DNA of 64,000 nucleotides from Intestinibacter bartlettii (lineage in GTDB: Bacteria > Bacillota > Clostridia > Peptostreptococcales > Peptostreptococcaceae): NCBI RefSeq assembly GCF_000154445.1, contig NZ_DS499562.1. One strand, 5' to 3'. The translations under genes and the position numbers were made by a program. Under the pieces are notes generated by a model, which saw nothing but the letters and a program-made list of their open reading frames with translations, had not been told where the DNA came from and searched no databases. Below are positions 17,671 to 26,249 of the stretch, in pieces. Position 1 is the first letter of the stretch. Every line of letters begins with the position of its first letter.

Positions 17671-19209
17671 TTATAAATTTCTCATTCTTTCTAGTTGAGT
17701 AAATACACTCTTCATATCATTTCTTATTATCTGTTGTTGAATTCCAAACATTCTTCTATAAAACTTAGTATTTTCCTCATTTGGAGTATAAACTCTTTTT
17801 ACTTTTACAACATCTAAAAGTGCCTTTTTTAAGTCATCTATATCACCAACTGCATAGGCTGCTAGTATTGCATCGGAAAGCACAGCTCCTTCAACATTTT
17901 GCAGTGTGACTACTTCGCTTCCAAGCATGTCGGCCTTGATTTGATTCCATAAACTGCTCTTACTTCCGCCTTCTGTAACGATTATTTTATCTAAATTACA
18001 GCCCGCTACTCTATACATATCAGCTACATAAATATAATCGTAACCTATTGCCTCAAGCACAGCACGCCACATTATTCCTTGATCAGTATTAGTTGTTAAA
18101 TTTAAAAATGCACCACTTGCATTTTCAATTCCAACAGAACCTCCTTGCAAATATGGAAGGAATAAAACTCCATCGCAACCAGGTTTAACTTTTTGTGCCC
18201 TTTCTTGCAACTCATCGTAGTATTTTGAGTCATCTACTTTGTCGCAAACATTATCTCTAAACCATCTTAGTGATAAGCCTCCTGTTCTTATATAACCCCA
18301 GTAAAAATAAGTATCTGGAAGTGTTCCGCTACAGAAAATCAAACCAGAATCCTTTGTGCTTAATTTTTCATTTATACCATCGGTTGTAACTGTGAACATC
18401 GCACAAGTTCCCGCAACATCAGAAGCCATATTTGGTTCCATTATTCCACAAGCGATATTTGATTGCATTGTGTCACCTGCCCCTGCTACAATCGGAATTC
18501 CAGATGGTATACCTAGTTTTTCCGCCATTTCATCACATAATTTTCCTACTATATCCCATGGTTTAACGATTTTAGGCAACATTTCCATCGGTATTTCTAA
18601 AAGCTCCATTTGTCTTTCTGACCATTCTTTGTTTATTACATCATAACCAAGTGCCCAACCAGAAATAGTTGCCCAATCTATAAATGCATCATCAGCCTTT
18701 AACCCTGCTAATTTTGCCAAAACATATGGACCGTTATTCAAAAGTTTTGCACCATTTTCTTTAAATCCCTCTACATTTTTTAAAAACCAGCGCGCAAATA
18801 AGGGTGGATAAAATGAGTCGACATATGCATTTCCACTTTCGCTTGCCCAAATATCTTCCACATTTTCATTAAGCCATTTCGCGTCTTCTTTTGTTCTCGA
18901 ATCTAGATAATTTATGTATGGAGTTATGGGATTCAAATCCTTGTCAACTCCCACAATCCCACAAATAACACCATCTCCACAAATAGCTCTTATGTCATTA
19001 GGATTTATGCCACTAGTTTCAACACAATATTTTATCCCATCAATTACTCCATTTAAGTAATCATCTACATCCATTTCAAGCCATTCTGGTTTTGGACACT
19101 TTAGATTAGTTGCTATTTGTGTTTTTGCCATACAAACCATGTCATCTCTATATAGTGCTGTTTTAGCACTTTGTGTGCCACAATCAAATCCAATATAATA
19201 CTTTGCCAT
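17671..19209 (-). CDS. FGGY-family carbohydrate kinase (xylulokinase/ribulokinase-like)
   Basis: 512 residues with both FGGY halves: 'YYIGFDCGTQSAKTALY' (phosphate-1 loop), 'ICGDGVICGIVGVD', 'IPIVAGAGDTMQSNIACGI' and, in the C-terminal half, 'IIVTEGGSKSSLWNQIKADM'. These kinases phosphorylate sugars or polyols such as xylulose, ribulose, ribitol or glycerol; the exact substrate cannot be assigned. No sugar isomerase or transporter is adjacent. The leader holds an FMN riboswitch and a terminator, which is not a usual arrangement for this family. Ribulose 5-phosphate feeds riboflavin synthesis, so a ribulose or ribitol kinase role is a reasonable inference. Confidence 0.88.
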   Translation of the reverse strand: MAKYYIGFDCGTQSAKTALYRDDMVCMAKTQIATNLKCPKPEWLEMDVDDYLNGVIDGIKYCVETSGINPNDIRAICGDGVICGIVGVDKDLNPITPYINYLDSRTKEDAKWLNENVEDIWASESGNAYVDSFYPPLFARWFLKNVEGFKENGAKLLNNGPYVLAKLAGLKADDAFIDWATISGWALGYDVINKEWSERQMELLEIPMEMLPKIVKPWDIVGKLCDEMAEKLGIPSGIPIVAGAGDTMQSNIACGIMEPNMASDVAGTCAMFTVTTDGINEKLSTKDSGLIFCSGTLPDTYFYWGYIRTGGLSLRWFRDNVCDKVDDSKYYDELQERAQKVKPGCDGVLFLPYLQGGSVGIENASGAFLNLTTNTDQGIMWRAVLEAIGYDYIYVADMYRVAGCNLDKIIVTEGGSKSSLWNQIKADMLGSEVVTLQNVEGAVLSDAILAAYAVGDIDDLKKALLDVVKVKRVYTPNEENTKFYRRMFGIQQQIIRNDMKSVFTQLERMRNL

Positions 19210-19251
19210 TTATTATGCCTCCAAATTTCTTATATCTCCGGATTAAAAATT

Positions 19252-19284
19252 AAAAAAGCTCGAAGAAAAAATCTCCGAGCTCAA
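19252..19284 (-). terminator. Terminator of the FMN-riboswitch leader
   Basis: Minus-strand stem GCTCGGAGA/TCTTCGAGC followed by TTTTTTAATTTTT, ~30 bases after the aptamer and ~45 bases before the kinase start. It is the expected expression platform. Confidence 0.8.
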
Positions 19285-19304
19285 TATTACCTAAATTCTT
19301 AAAC

Positions 19305-19425
19305 ATTCTTCTCTCATCCAGACTATACTGTCGGCTTTGGATTTTCACCAAATCAACTATTTTCATAGCTCGCGGGCTTTACCGCCGGTAGGGAATTTCA
19401 CCCTGCCCCGAAGACATATATTCTA
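19305..19425 (-). promoter_or_regulatory. FMN riboswitch (RFN element)
   Basis: Minus strand reads TTCGGGGCAGGGTGAAATTC, CCTACCGGCGGTAAAGCCCG, CGAGC, then GATTTGGTGAAAATCCAAAG, CCGACAGTATAGTCTGGATG and AGAGAA. These are the near-invariant blocks of the RFN element. The only downstream gene is the FGGY kinase. Confidence 0.95.
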
Positions 19426-19485
19426 TTCTAATTTGATAGTAGTCTTATTGTTAAAATATGTCAATAAAAACTTTAAATACGGGAA

Positions 19486-19515
19486 AAGGGAGGTATAAAT
19501 TATTTATCCTCCCTT
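19486..19515 (-). terminator. Terminator after flavodoxin
   Basis: Arms AAGGGAGG/CCTCCCTT with a TTTT tail on the minus strand, ~50 bases after the flavodoxin stop. Confidence 0.7.
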
Positions 19516-19565
19516 GATATGGCTTACATCTCTCTTAAGTTCTACATTTTAAACATTTTTATTTA

Positions 19566-19997
19566 TTAAGCTTGTGCTATTTTTTTACCATATTCTTTAC
19601 AAGCATCGCATGCTTCTCCTTCTGGAGTTTCATTAACTGTTAATCCTTCATCTGATATTAAAACTGCTCCAGCATCTTTTGCATCAGATTCCCAATCTCT
19701 CATCCAGTCACATTCACCCCATCCATAAGATCCGAATAATGCTACTTTTTTACCATTTAATTTTGGTTTTATTGATGAATACATTGGTTCAAATTCTGAA
19801 TCCTCTAATTCTTCATCTCCCATTGATGGGCAACCTAATACTATTTTTTCATAATTATCTACATCATCTATTCCAAAGCAATCACTTGTAGCTACTTCAA
19901 CTTCAGCGCCTGCTTCTTTTATTCCGTCAGCTATTAAATTAGCCATTGCTTCTGTGTTTCCTGTTCCACTCCAATATACTACTGCTATTTTACTCAT
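19566..19997 (-). CDS. Flavodoxin
   Basis: 143-residue short-chain flavodoxin. The FMN phosphate loop 'YWSGTGNTEAMANLI' is at residues 9-23, followed by 'LGCPSMGDEELEDSEFEP' (first isoalloxazine loop) and 'ALFGSYGWGECDWM' (second loop). It is a soluble one-electron carrier that replaces ferredoxin under iron limitation. A good Fur box lies 69-87 bases upstream, consistent with induction when iron is scarce. Confidence 0.94.
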   Translation of the reverse strand: MSKIAVVYWSGTGNTEAMANLIADGIKEAGAEVEVATSDCFGIDDVDNYEKIVLGCPSMGDEELEDSEFEPMYSSIKPKLNGKKVALFGSYGWGECDWMRDWESDAKDAGAVLISDEGLTVNETPEGEACDACKEYGKKIAQA

Positions 19998-20065
19998 TTC
20001 TAACCTCCACCTTTCTTGGATAATAACTTGTGATTTTTATTATTTATTGTTAATTATTTATAATT

Positions 20066-20084
20066 GATACTAATTATCATTATC
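20066..20084 (-). promoter_or_regulatory. Fur box upstream of flavodoxin
   Basis: GATACTAATTATCATTATC matches the 19-base Fur consensus GATAATGATAATCATTATC at 16 positions (my count) and lies in the flavodoxin promoter region. Confidence 0.7.
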
Positions 20085-20156
20085 TCAATTTAAATTATAG
20101 TAACTCTTTTCTAATATGTCAATTATTTTTTTATAATTTATTTTTAAAATAAAATA

Positions 20157-20186
20157 AGTCCGAGAAATTATAAAATAACTCGGACT
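20157..20186 (-). terminator. Terminator after the first ROK kinase
   Basis: Eight-base perfect arms AGTCCGAG/CTCGGACT followed by TTATTTTATTTT on the minus strand. Confidence 0.75.
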
Positions 20187-20206
20187 CGTTTTAATTTTTT
20201 ATTTTA

Positions 20207-21145
20207 TTATCCCAATATTGCAGCGCCAATTATACCGGCATCATTGCCTAATGTCGCTATTACAATATCTGCAAATTCCTCTTCTTTATAAACAAGATGG
20301 CCTCTTACCATTTCTTTTAATCCATCTAAAATTATATCTTCTGATTTGGATACTCCTCCTCCGATAGCTATAATTCCCGGATCTATTGTGTTTACTATGT
20401 TTGCAATTCCTTTTGCAAGGTAATCTTTAAATCTAGCTATAACCTTTTTTGCAACTTCATCATCTTGATTATATGCATCAAATATCATTTTCGCATTTAT
20501 ATCAGATATATTTTGTTTACATATATCTAATATTATACTTTCTTCTCCTTCTGATAAAAGTTTTTGTGCATATTTTATTATTGCAGTTGCTGAACAGTAA
20601 GTTTCAAAACATCCTGTATTTCCGCAATTACATTTATACCATCCATCACCAATCATCATATGTCCAATTTCAGAACCTACACCATGTGCGCCGCTAAATG
20701 GTTTCCCATGTATTATAATTGCTCCACCTACACCAGTTCCAAGAGTTATCATAACTGATGTATCGTGTTCTTTTGTACTTCCAAATCTACTTTCTGCTAA
20801 CCCTGCAACTGTTGCATCATTTTCAGCAAATATATCTGTACCTGGAAAAGTCTCTTTTAATTTTTGTATAAAGTCAACTTTTTTCCAATTTAAATTTACA
20901 CAGTTAGCTTTTCCATATCTATCAATATATCCTGGAATTCCAAATCCGATAGATTTAATTTGATTTTTTTCTATATCATTTTGGTCTATTATATCTTCAA
21001 TTACATCATGAATATCAGAAATAATTTTATCAAATCCACCTGTAACATCTGTCACACAATTTCCTCTATAAAGGATATTCCCACTCTCGTCTACAACTCC
21101 TATTTTTATTCCTGTTCCTCCAACATCTACGCCTATACTATACAT
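20207..21145 (-). CDS. ROK-family kinase, glucokinase-like
   Basis: 312 residues. N-terminal ATP loop 'GVDVGGTGIKIGVVD', 'FAENDATVAGLAE' with the catalytic Asp, 'ITLGTGVGGAIIIHGK', and the ROK zinc motif 'GHMMIGDGWYKCNCGNTGCFE' (His plus three Cys). This is the signature of ROK glucokinases and related hexokinases. Monocistronic, with its own terminator. It closely resembles the ROK gene in the PTS operon (31827-32768), including the same N-terminus, zinc region and C-terminal 'ATLGNDAGIIG', so the two are recent paralogues. Confidence 0.9.
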   Translation of the reverse strand: MYSIGVDVGGTGIKIGVVDESGNILYRGNCVTDVTGGFDKIISDIHDVIEDIIDQNDIEKNQIKSIGFGIPGYIDRYGKANCVNLNWKKVDFIQKLKETFPGTDIFAENDATVAGLAESRFGSTKEHDTSVMITLGTGVGGAIIIHGKPFSGAHGVGSEIGHMMIGDGWYKCNCGNTGCFETYCSATAIIKYAQKLLSEGEESIILDICKQNISDINAKMIFDAYNQDDEVAKKVIARFKDYLAKGIANIVNTIDPGIIAIGGGVSKSEDIILDGLKEMVRGHLVYKEEEFADIVIATLGNDAGIIGAAILG

Positions 21146-21235
21146 ACTCTTCCCCTTCTGTTGTTTATTTTTAATTTATAAATTTACTACATTCATTAAT
21201 TATTTTAATTCATTTTTAATCCTGATACTATAATT

Positions 21236-23236
21236 TTATACTCTTTTAATTTCAACTGTATTTGAATTTAATGTAGTTGCCTCACCTATATCCGATAATC
21301 TATCGTCATGCAGAGCATTTACCAACTTTCCATTTATGGCAAAATCTCTATTATACACACCTTCTGCTATTACTGTATTTTGGGCTACTGTATCTGTAAC
21401 CTCTGCTATAAAGCCAACTTCACCTAAGTTATTAAAGCAAACGACTTCATCACCATTTTTTATATCTCGTTTTGATGCATCTTTGCTGTTGATTTTTACT
21501 TTTATTTTTCCTCTTTTCTCAACAACTTTATTTTTTTCTAAGAATATAGAGTTTAGAGTTTCACAGCTTGGAACCGCTACTAAATTAAGCGGATAATTTT
21601 GACCTATATTCTCTGTATATCGAGGAATTCTTTCTTCCATTTCATCATTTATAATTTGTATTTTTCCACTTTTTGTTTTTATATCCATATGGTTTTCAAA
21701 TGGTGTTGAAATTGCTCCCCCATTTTTCAATATATACTTTTGTTCTTGTGTCAAGTTTTCCACGTCTTCTAGCGATTTTTCTATTAACTCATCAAAAATC
21801 TCTCTTTCTGTCTTTTTAAAATATTCGTCATCATATCCCATATATTTTGCAAGCAATCTGAACATATCCCAATTGCTTTTACATTCTTTTGGAGGTTCTA
21901 TAACTTTATTTGCAGTCGCCAAAGTGCAATATCCGTAAGAAGTGTACACATCATCTTGTTCAACAGAAAAAGTAGCTGGAAGCACTATATCTGCATATTT
22001 TGCTGTATCCGTCATAAACCTTTCATGCACTACTGTAAATAAGTCATCTCTCATAAGTCCTTTTATCATCTTATTTTGATTGCTTATAGAACCTATTGGA
22101 TTTGATGCATATACAAATAAACTCTTTATAGGTTGATTTTCGTCTACTAATGCTGATGAAACTTGATTTATATTTATAACCCTAGCTTTGTTTGTTCTAA
22201 AATCTGGTCTAGTGATTATGTCTTTTCTAATATAAGATAGCGAAGTTGGTGAAACTCCACATAATCCTCCACCTGGATATTTTATTGCTCCTGTAAAAAT
22301 CGATAATATTGTTATAAGCCTTACTGTCATTCCTCCATTTGTATATCTAGAATTTCCGCTTCCAAGAATTATTGCAGGCACTTTTACACTTGCATACTCT
22401 CTTGCTAATTTTACGATTACATCTTTAGGAATTCCTGTGATTTCTTCTGCCCATTTTGGAGTATATTGTTTTAAAGTTTTTTTGAATTCTTGGTATCCTA
22501 TTGATTTTTCTAATAAAAATTCCTCATCTTGAAGATTCTCTTCGACCATAACATTCATCATTGCAAGTGCTAATGCTCCATCAGTTCCTGGTTTTATTAA
22601 AATAACTTCATCACAGTATTTTTCCATCGGTTTTGAGTAAGTCTCTATAAGAACTACTTTCTTCCCTTCTTTTCTTGCTTTTATAAGAGTTGGTAGTGCT
22701 TGAATCCTTGTAGCCTTCATATTGCTTCCCCAAACAATATAATAATCGCTATTTTCTAGTTCTCTCGGATCTAATGCTCCGGTAGAACCCATTATAGAAT
22801 TATATCCTGCACCTTTTGCTGATGAACATAGAGTTTTTACCAAAGAACATGCACCCATCTTGTTAAACAATGCATCTCCACAATTACGATGAATAACACT
22901 CATTACTCCAGAATAATAAACTGGTAAAATCGCACTAGGACCATCTTCTTTTATAATTTTTTTCCACTTATCTGTTATTTCCTGTGCTGCTTCTTCCCAT
23001 GTTATTTTTTCAAATTTTCCTTCTCCCTTTTTGCCAATTCTTTTTAATGGAGTTAAAATTCTATCCTTAGAGTGAACAGACTCTTCATAGTTTCTCATCT
23101 TTCTGCATATTAACCCTTGTGTTGCTGGATGATTTTCGTCACCTTTAACTTTTAATATCTTTTTTCCATCTGTTTCTATAACTAATCCACATGAAGTAGG
23201 ACAGTCATATGGACATATACTCTTCTTGATTTTCAT
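21236..23236 (-). CDS. Molybdopterin-dependent oxidoreductase (DMSO reductase superfamily)
   Basis: 666 residues. The N-terminal 4Fe-4S motif uses Cys8, Cys12, Cys16 and Cys44. 'KTLCSSAKGAG' places Cys137 where family members carry the Mo/W ligand (Ser in DMSO reductase, Sec/Cys in formate dehydrogenase). The C-terminal ~110 residues are the molydopterin-dinucleotide-binding domain ('INSKDASKRDIKNGDEVVCF'). No Tat signal, Fe-S partner or membrane anchor is adjacent, so it is a cytoplasmic orphan subunit. The substrate is unknown; short clostridial homologues are usually annotated only by superfamily. It needs molybdopterin, and a MoaE-containing gene is 16 kb away. Confidence 0.88.
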   Translation of the reverse strand: MKIKKSICPYDCPTSCGLVIETDGKKILKVKGDENHPATQGLICRKMRNYEESVHSKDRILTPLKRIGKKGEGKFEKITWEEAAQEITDKWKKIIKEDGPSAILPVYYSGVMSVIHRNCGDALFNKMGACSLVKTLCSSAKGAGYNSIMGSTGALDPRELENSDYYIVWGSNMKATRIQALPTLIKARKEGKKVVLIETYSKPMEKYCDEVILIKPGTDGALALAMMNVMVEENLQDEEFLLEKSIGYQEFKKTLKQYTPKWAEEITGIPKDVIVKLAREYASVKVPAIILGSGNSRYTNGGMTVRLITILSIFTGAIKYPGGGLCGVSPTSLSYIRKDIITRPDFRTNKARVININQVSSALVDENQPIKSLFVYASNPIGSISNQNKMIKGLMRDDLFTVVHERFMTDTAKYADIVLPATFSVEQDDVYTSYGYCTLATANKVIEPPKECKSNWDMFRLLAKYMGYDDEYFKKTEREIFDELIEKSLEDVENLTQEQKYILKNGGAISTPFENHMDIKTKSGKIQIINDEMEERIPRYTENIGQNYPLNLVAVPSCETLNSIFLEKNKVVEKRGKIKVKINSKDASKRDIKNGDEVVCFNNLGEVGFIAEVTDTVAQNTVIAEGVYNRDFAINGKLVNALHDDRLSDIGEATTLNSNTVEIKRV

Positions 23237-23362
23237 TGTAAATACTCCTTTATATTATTCCTATATTTATAATAATTTTTTAATTAATTTCATACTTAGA
23301 CTTTATATATTTTATCATATTTTTTCAATGACATATATCACATACAAGATGATATAAACAAA

Positions 23363-23397
23363 AAAATCCCTTATCTTAGCTCAAGAAAAGAGATTTT
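23363..23397 (-). terminator. Terminator after the alpha/beta hydrolase
   Basis: Imperfect stem AAAATCTCTT...AAGGGATTTT with a following TTTTTG run on the minus strand. Confidence 0.6.
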
Positions 23398-23423
23398 AAT
23401 TTATATATTTAAAATAAATTTAT

Positions 23424-24125
23424 TTATTTCATAAAGTTTAATATTTCTTTAATTGTTTCATTCCATTGTTTTTCACTAGAGATTTTTGCTGAATTATCTC
23501 CCAATTGTTCTCCATAGTTTCCGAATTGAGCGTGATTTCCTCCATCTATCACAATTTCAGAAAGATTATTTGCATTTTTTATAGAATCAGAATATTTTTC
23601 TCTATTTAAAACACCATCTTCACTTCCGTAAATTGATAAAACAGGAATATCCAGTTCTTTTGTTGGATATGCTGCTAATAAAACAACACCTTTTAATTTA
23701 TCTTGATAATTTGCTGCATATGAAGCCGCCATAGCACCACCTAGTGAATGTCCTCCAATATACCAATTTTGTATATTTGTAAACTCATTAATAACACCGT
23801 CAGCTGCACTAGAATCAAGCACTGCTAAGTTAAATGGCATTTCTACAAGTACGACACAGATTCCTTTTTCTGCAAGACCTGCTAATATAGGTTCATATGC
23901 CTTCGCTTCTACTTTTCCTCCAGGATAAAATATTAATCCCGTTTTGCTATTAGTGTCTCCATACACTGTATAATTATCTTGTTGCTCTACTTTTATATTT
24001 GAAACTTCGTAATCTTTTGCATGATAGTAATCTGATGCATAGATATAAAATCCACCTATACATATTAGTATTACTACGAATAAACCGATTAGAACTTTCT
24101 TGAAATAAGATTTTTTCGCCGTCAT
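23424..24125 (-). CDS. Membrane-anchored alpha/beta hydrolase
   Basis: 233 residues. A basic N-terminus and one hydrophobic segment (~10-30) form an uncleaved signal anchor, so the domain is extracytoplasmic. 'IGGHSLGGAMAASYA' holds the nucleophile Ser, 'SIYGSEDGV' the likely acid and 'DGGNHAQFG' the His. This triad and the short length fit the dienelactone hydrolase/esterase-like families. The substrate is unknown. It follows the GNAT gene by ~70 bases and may share its transcript. Confidence 0.85.
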   Translation of the reverse strand: MTAKKSYFKKVLIGLFVVILICIGGFYIYASDYYHAKDYEVSNIKVEQQDNYTVYGDTNSKTGLIFYPGGKVEAKAYEPILAGLAEKGICVVLVEMPFNLAVLDSSAADGVINEFTNIQNWYIGGHSLGGAMAASYAANYQDKLKGVVLLAAYPTKELDIPVLSIYGSEDGVLNREKYSDSIKNANNLSEIVIDGGNHAQFGNYGEQLGDNSAKISSEKQWNETIKEILNFMK

Positions 24126-24192
24126 ATATTCCTCCCATAATTTTTATAGCTTTTCATAACATTTTACCATGAATATAAGTTATTTCGGTTAT

Positions 24193-24717
24193 TTAATTGT
24201 CTATCCAATAAACTTGAATAATTTTGCCATCTATATAGGTAAATTCCTTTTCAAGCTTTCCTCCACATTTCACAATTATTTTTCTTGAGCCTTCATTTTC
24301 TTTATAACATGCAAGCATAACATTATTTATATTTATTGTCTTCGCATATTCAAGAGCCTGTTTTAAAATTTCCGTTCCATAACCTTTTTTTCGTTCCGAT
24401 GGTCTAACACTATATCCAATATGTCCCCCACAAATTGATAAAAAATAATTTAGACGATGGCGTATATCTGCCATTCCGACTATTCTATTATCAGAAGTTC
24501 TGACTACAAAAAATGTAGTCGCATCAACCCAATCTTTTGATACTGTATCTGGATTTGAACTTTTCTCTAAGTGCTCTAACCATTCTTCATAAGTTAAATT
24601 ATCTAAAAGTGCACTTCCATTAATGATTTTTTCTCCCTTCTCAAAATGTTCCTGTCTATAATCTAATGCTTGCTCTTTTAACTCGGTTGTCGGTTTTACT
24701 AATATTAAATTATCCAT
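24193..24717 (-). CDS. GNAT-family N-acetyltransferase
   Basis: 174 residues. 'GHIGYSVRPSERKKGYGTEILKQAL' contains the acetyl-CoA pyrophosphate loop (R-x-x-G-x-G/A type), and the ending 'ACYKENEGSRKIIVKCGGKLE' is typical of RimJ/RimL-like members. The N-terminal 'PTTELKEQALDYRQEHFEKGE' matches a common clostridial subgroup of unknown substrate. It lies downstream of the structured RNA at 24913-25077, separated by a terminator. Confidence 0.88.
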   Translation of the reverse strand: MDNLILVKPTTELKEQALDYRQEHFEKGEKIINGSALLDNLTYEEWLEHLEKSSNPDTVSKDWVDATTFFVVRTSDNRIVGMADIRHRLNYFLSICGGHIGYSVRPSERKKGYGTEILKQALEYAKTININNVMLACYKENEGSRKIIVKCGGKLEKEFTYIDGKIIQVYWIDN

Positions 24718-24858
24718 GATATCCCTCCCAATAGCGTTGTTTAACCTTTTATTATTTATTAATTAAATTAAAAATATTTTTATTCCTATTATATATTAAT
24801 TAATAAACTTTTTATTTGAATATATACTGTTTTTTTAATTATTTTTAGATACAACAAA

Positions 24859-24906
24859 AGAATCTACTTAGGTTCATACAATTAAGTACGAAATTAAGTA
24901 GATTCT
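24859..24906 (-). terminator. Terminator of the structured RNA
   Basis: Perfect 12-base arms AGAATCTACTTA/TAAGTAGATTCT. On the minus strand a TTTTGTTG tail follows, giving the RNA its direction. Confidence 0.7.
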
Positions 24907-24912
24907 CTAAAA

Positions 24913-25077
24913 TGTAAAACAATTACCGTCGGTCACAATTGATAGACTGCGCCCGACCTTACCTGTCTTTTGGTCCATCCTCGCTTATGCCTTCTGGTGG
25001 AGCATCCGTAGTATGGATGCTGTGGTTACTACGTGTTTTCATCACTGTTCGCCTCCTGCATCTGTATTTGCTTTACA
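24913..25077 (-). ncRNA. Structured non-coding RNA, possible raiA motif
   Basis: A GC-richer island in AT-rich surroundings with no good ORF. The ends close a P1 helix: minus-strand TGTAAAGCAAATAC pairs with GTAATTGTTTTACA (one G-U and one mismatch). Inside are hairpin AGCATCC/GGATGCT and a GTCGG/CCGAC stem enclosing GCGCAGTCTATC. Size, single-copy placement and a separate terminator fit an independent clostridial RNA such as the raiA motif. I recall that family only in outline, so the family name is tentative while the structure is seen directly. Confidence 0.5.
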
Positions 25078-25144
25078 CTAATATTATGTCCTATGATATT
25101 TTTTATATACTAAAATTCATATGTTTATTTTTTCCAATTTTAAA

Positions 25145-25336
25145 TTAATCTAAATTAACTATTTCGTATTCTCTGCTACCAAGTCCTCCCATAGCATGGC
25201 CTTTAAAGTGAGATAACATTAGCATAGAGTCATAATTTTTTATATGAGCTCCAACATAATTTTCTTTTAGGTGTTTTCCGCCTTCAACTTTTAATGCTAT
25301 TTCTCCTTCTTCATCCATTATTGAGTTAACTCCAAG
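25145..25336 (-). pseudogene. C-terminal fragment of a DUF362 iron-sulfur protein
   Basis: Minus-strand frame reads 'GVNSIMDEEGEIALKVEGG' ... 'VGAHIKNYDSMLMLSHFKG' ... 'HAMGGLGSREYE' and stops at 25145. This matches the interior of DUF362-domain proteins, but ~250 N-terminal and the C-terminal ferredoxin residues are missing. Upstream the frame meets a TGA at 25337. It is a gene remnant between the flavoprotein gene and the structured RNA. Confidence 0.6.
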
Positions 25337-25366
25337 TCAATAAGTTTATTAATAATTTTTCTTATA

Positions 25367-26074
25367 TTATTTCCACGGACGGACATTTTCTATCCATCCT
25401 TGTTCAATCCACCAATCTCTATCTTTCGGATTCCAAGCTGCATCTGGTGATGATTGCATTTTTCTAAACATATAAAACATTATTTTTCCTTTTAAACTAG
25501 CATGAGGATTTTGTGCTCTTCTTTTTACTTTTGATGCTATTTTTTCTGCCTTTTGTTTTAACTCAGCTTCTTTCTTAGATGATATTGTTGAAATATTTAA
25601 AGCATTGCTTATTAAGGTAAATTTATATACTTTGGGTACTCCCATCCATTTAAGCTGTTTTGCCATTGATTTTACAGTGTTACTTGGAGGTGCACCGGCT
25701 GATGAACTTATTGTAAGTCCGACTTTTTTGAACATATTTGCATGAGGTCTGTGAGTAATCCATCTATATGCAAAATGATCCATTAAGTTTTTCATATTTC
25801 CGCTCATTTCCATAACATAATTCGGACTATCTAGTATAATTATTTCCGATTCTTCCATAGATTTCATTATCGGTTGCACCTTGTCTGCACCAGGACAGAA
25901 TTCTTCTCCTTTCATAAAACAAGTATTGCATCCAACACAAAAACTCGGTCCGTCTTTTGGCAAGAAAAATTCGTTTATTTCATCATCAGCATCTGCTAAA
26001 AACTCTAATACTGTTTTTGTTATTTTATAAGTTATCCCTTTGTGCCCTTGACCATGTATTACTGTAATTTTCAA
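25367..26074 (-). CDS. Flavodoxin-fold NAD(P)H/FMN oxidoreductase, iron-sulfur flavoprotein type
   Basis: 235 residues starting at TTG 26074 after a GGGGGG ribosome site. 'VIHGQGHKGITYKI' is the FMN phosphate loop. 'FCVGCNTCFMKGEEFCPG' has closely spaced cysteines typical of the Isf/NADPH-dependent FMN reductase group. 'ILDSPNYVMEMSGNMKNLMD' is the second flavin loop. The C-terminal helix-rich 60 residues resemble a subgroup annotated as flavodoxin family protein. The electron acceptor is unknown. It sits alone, next to a DUF362 remnant, another Fe-S redox family. Confidence 0.85.
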   Translation of the reverse strand: MKITVIHGQGHKGITYKITKTVLEFLADADDEINEFFLPKDGPSFCVGCNTCFMKGEEFCPGADKVQPIMKSMEESEIIILDSPNYVMEMSGNMKNLMDHFAYRWITHRPHANMFKKVGLTISSSAGAPPSNTVKSMAKQLKWMGVPKVYKFTLISNALNISTISSKKEAELKQKAEKIASKVKRRAQNPHASLKGKIMFYMFRKMQSSPDAAWNPKDRDWWIEQGWIENVRPWK

Positions 26075-26179
26075 TCTAATCCCCCCAATTAAATTCTTAT
26101 TTTTGATAATAATTTTTTACTTCGTTTTAATTAGATTGTAGTTATATTTTCTAACTTTATCAAATTATTTAAAATCAAA

Positions 26180-26220
26180 AATAAGTACAATGGCAATTCT
26201 TAAAAGTCATTGTACTTATT
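26180..26220 (-). terminator. Terminator of the PTS operon
   Basis: Thirteen-base arms AATAAGTACAATG/CATTGTACTTATT followed by TTTTTGATTTT on the minus strand, just after manA. Confidence 0.8.
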
Positions 26221-26249
26221 TCAAGATTAAATAGAATTAATTTTATAAC

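Noticed and set aside
24939..25148. 69-codon plus-strand frame over the structured RNA
   Set aside because: It is opposite the RNA's paired regions; the RNA explains the base composition better.
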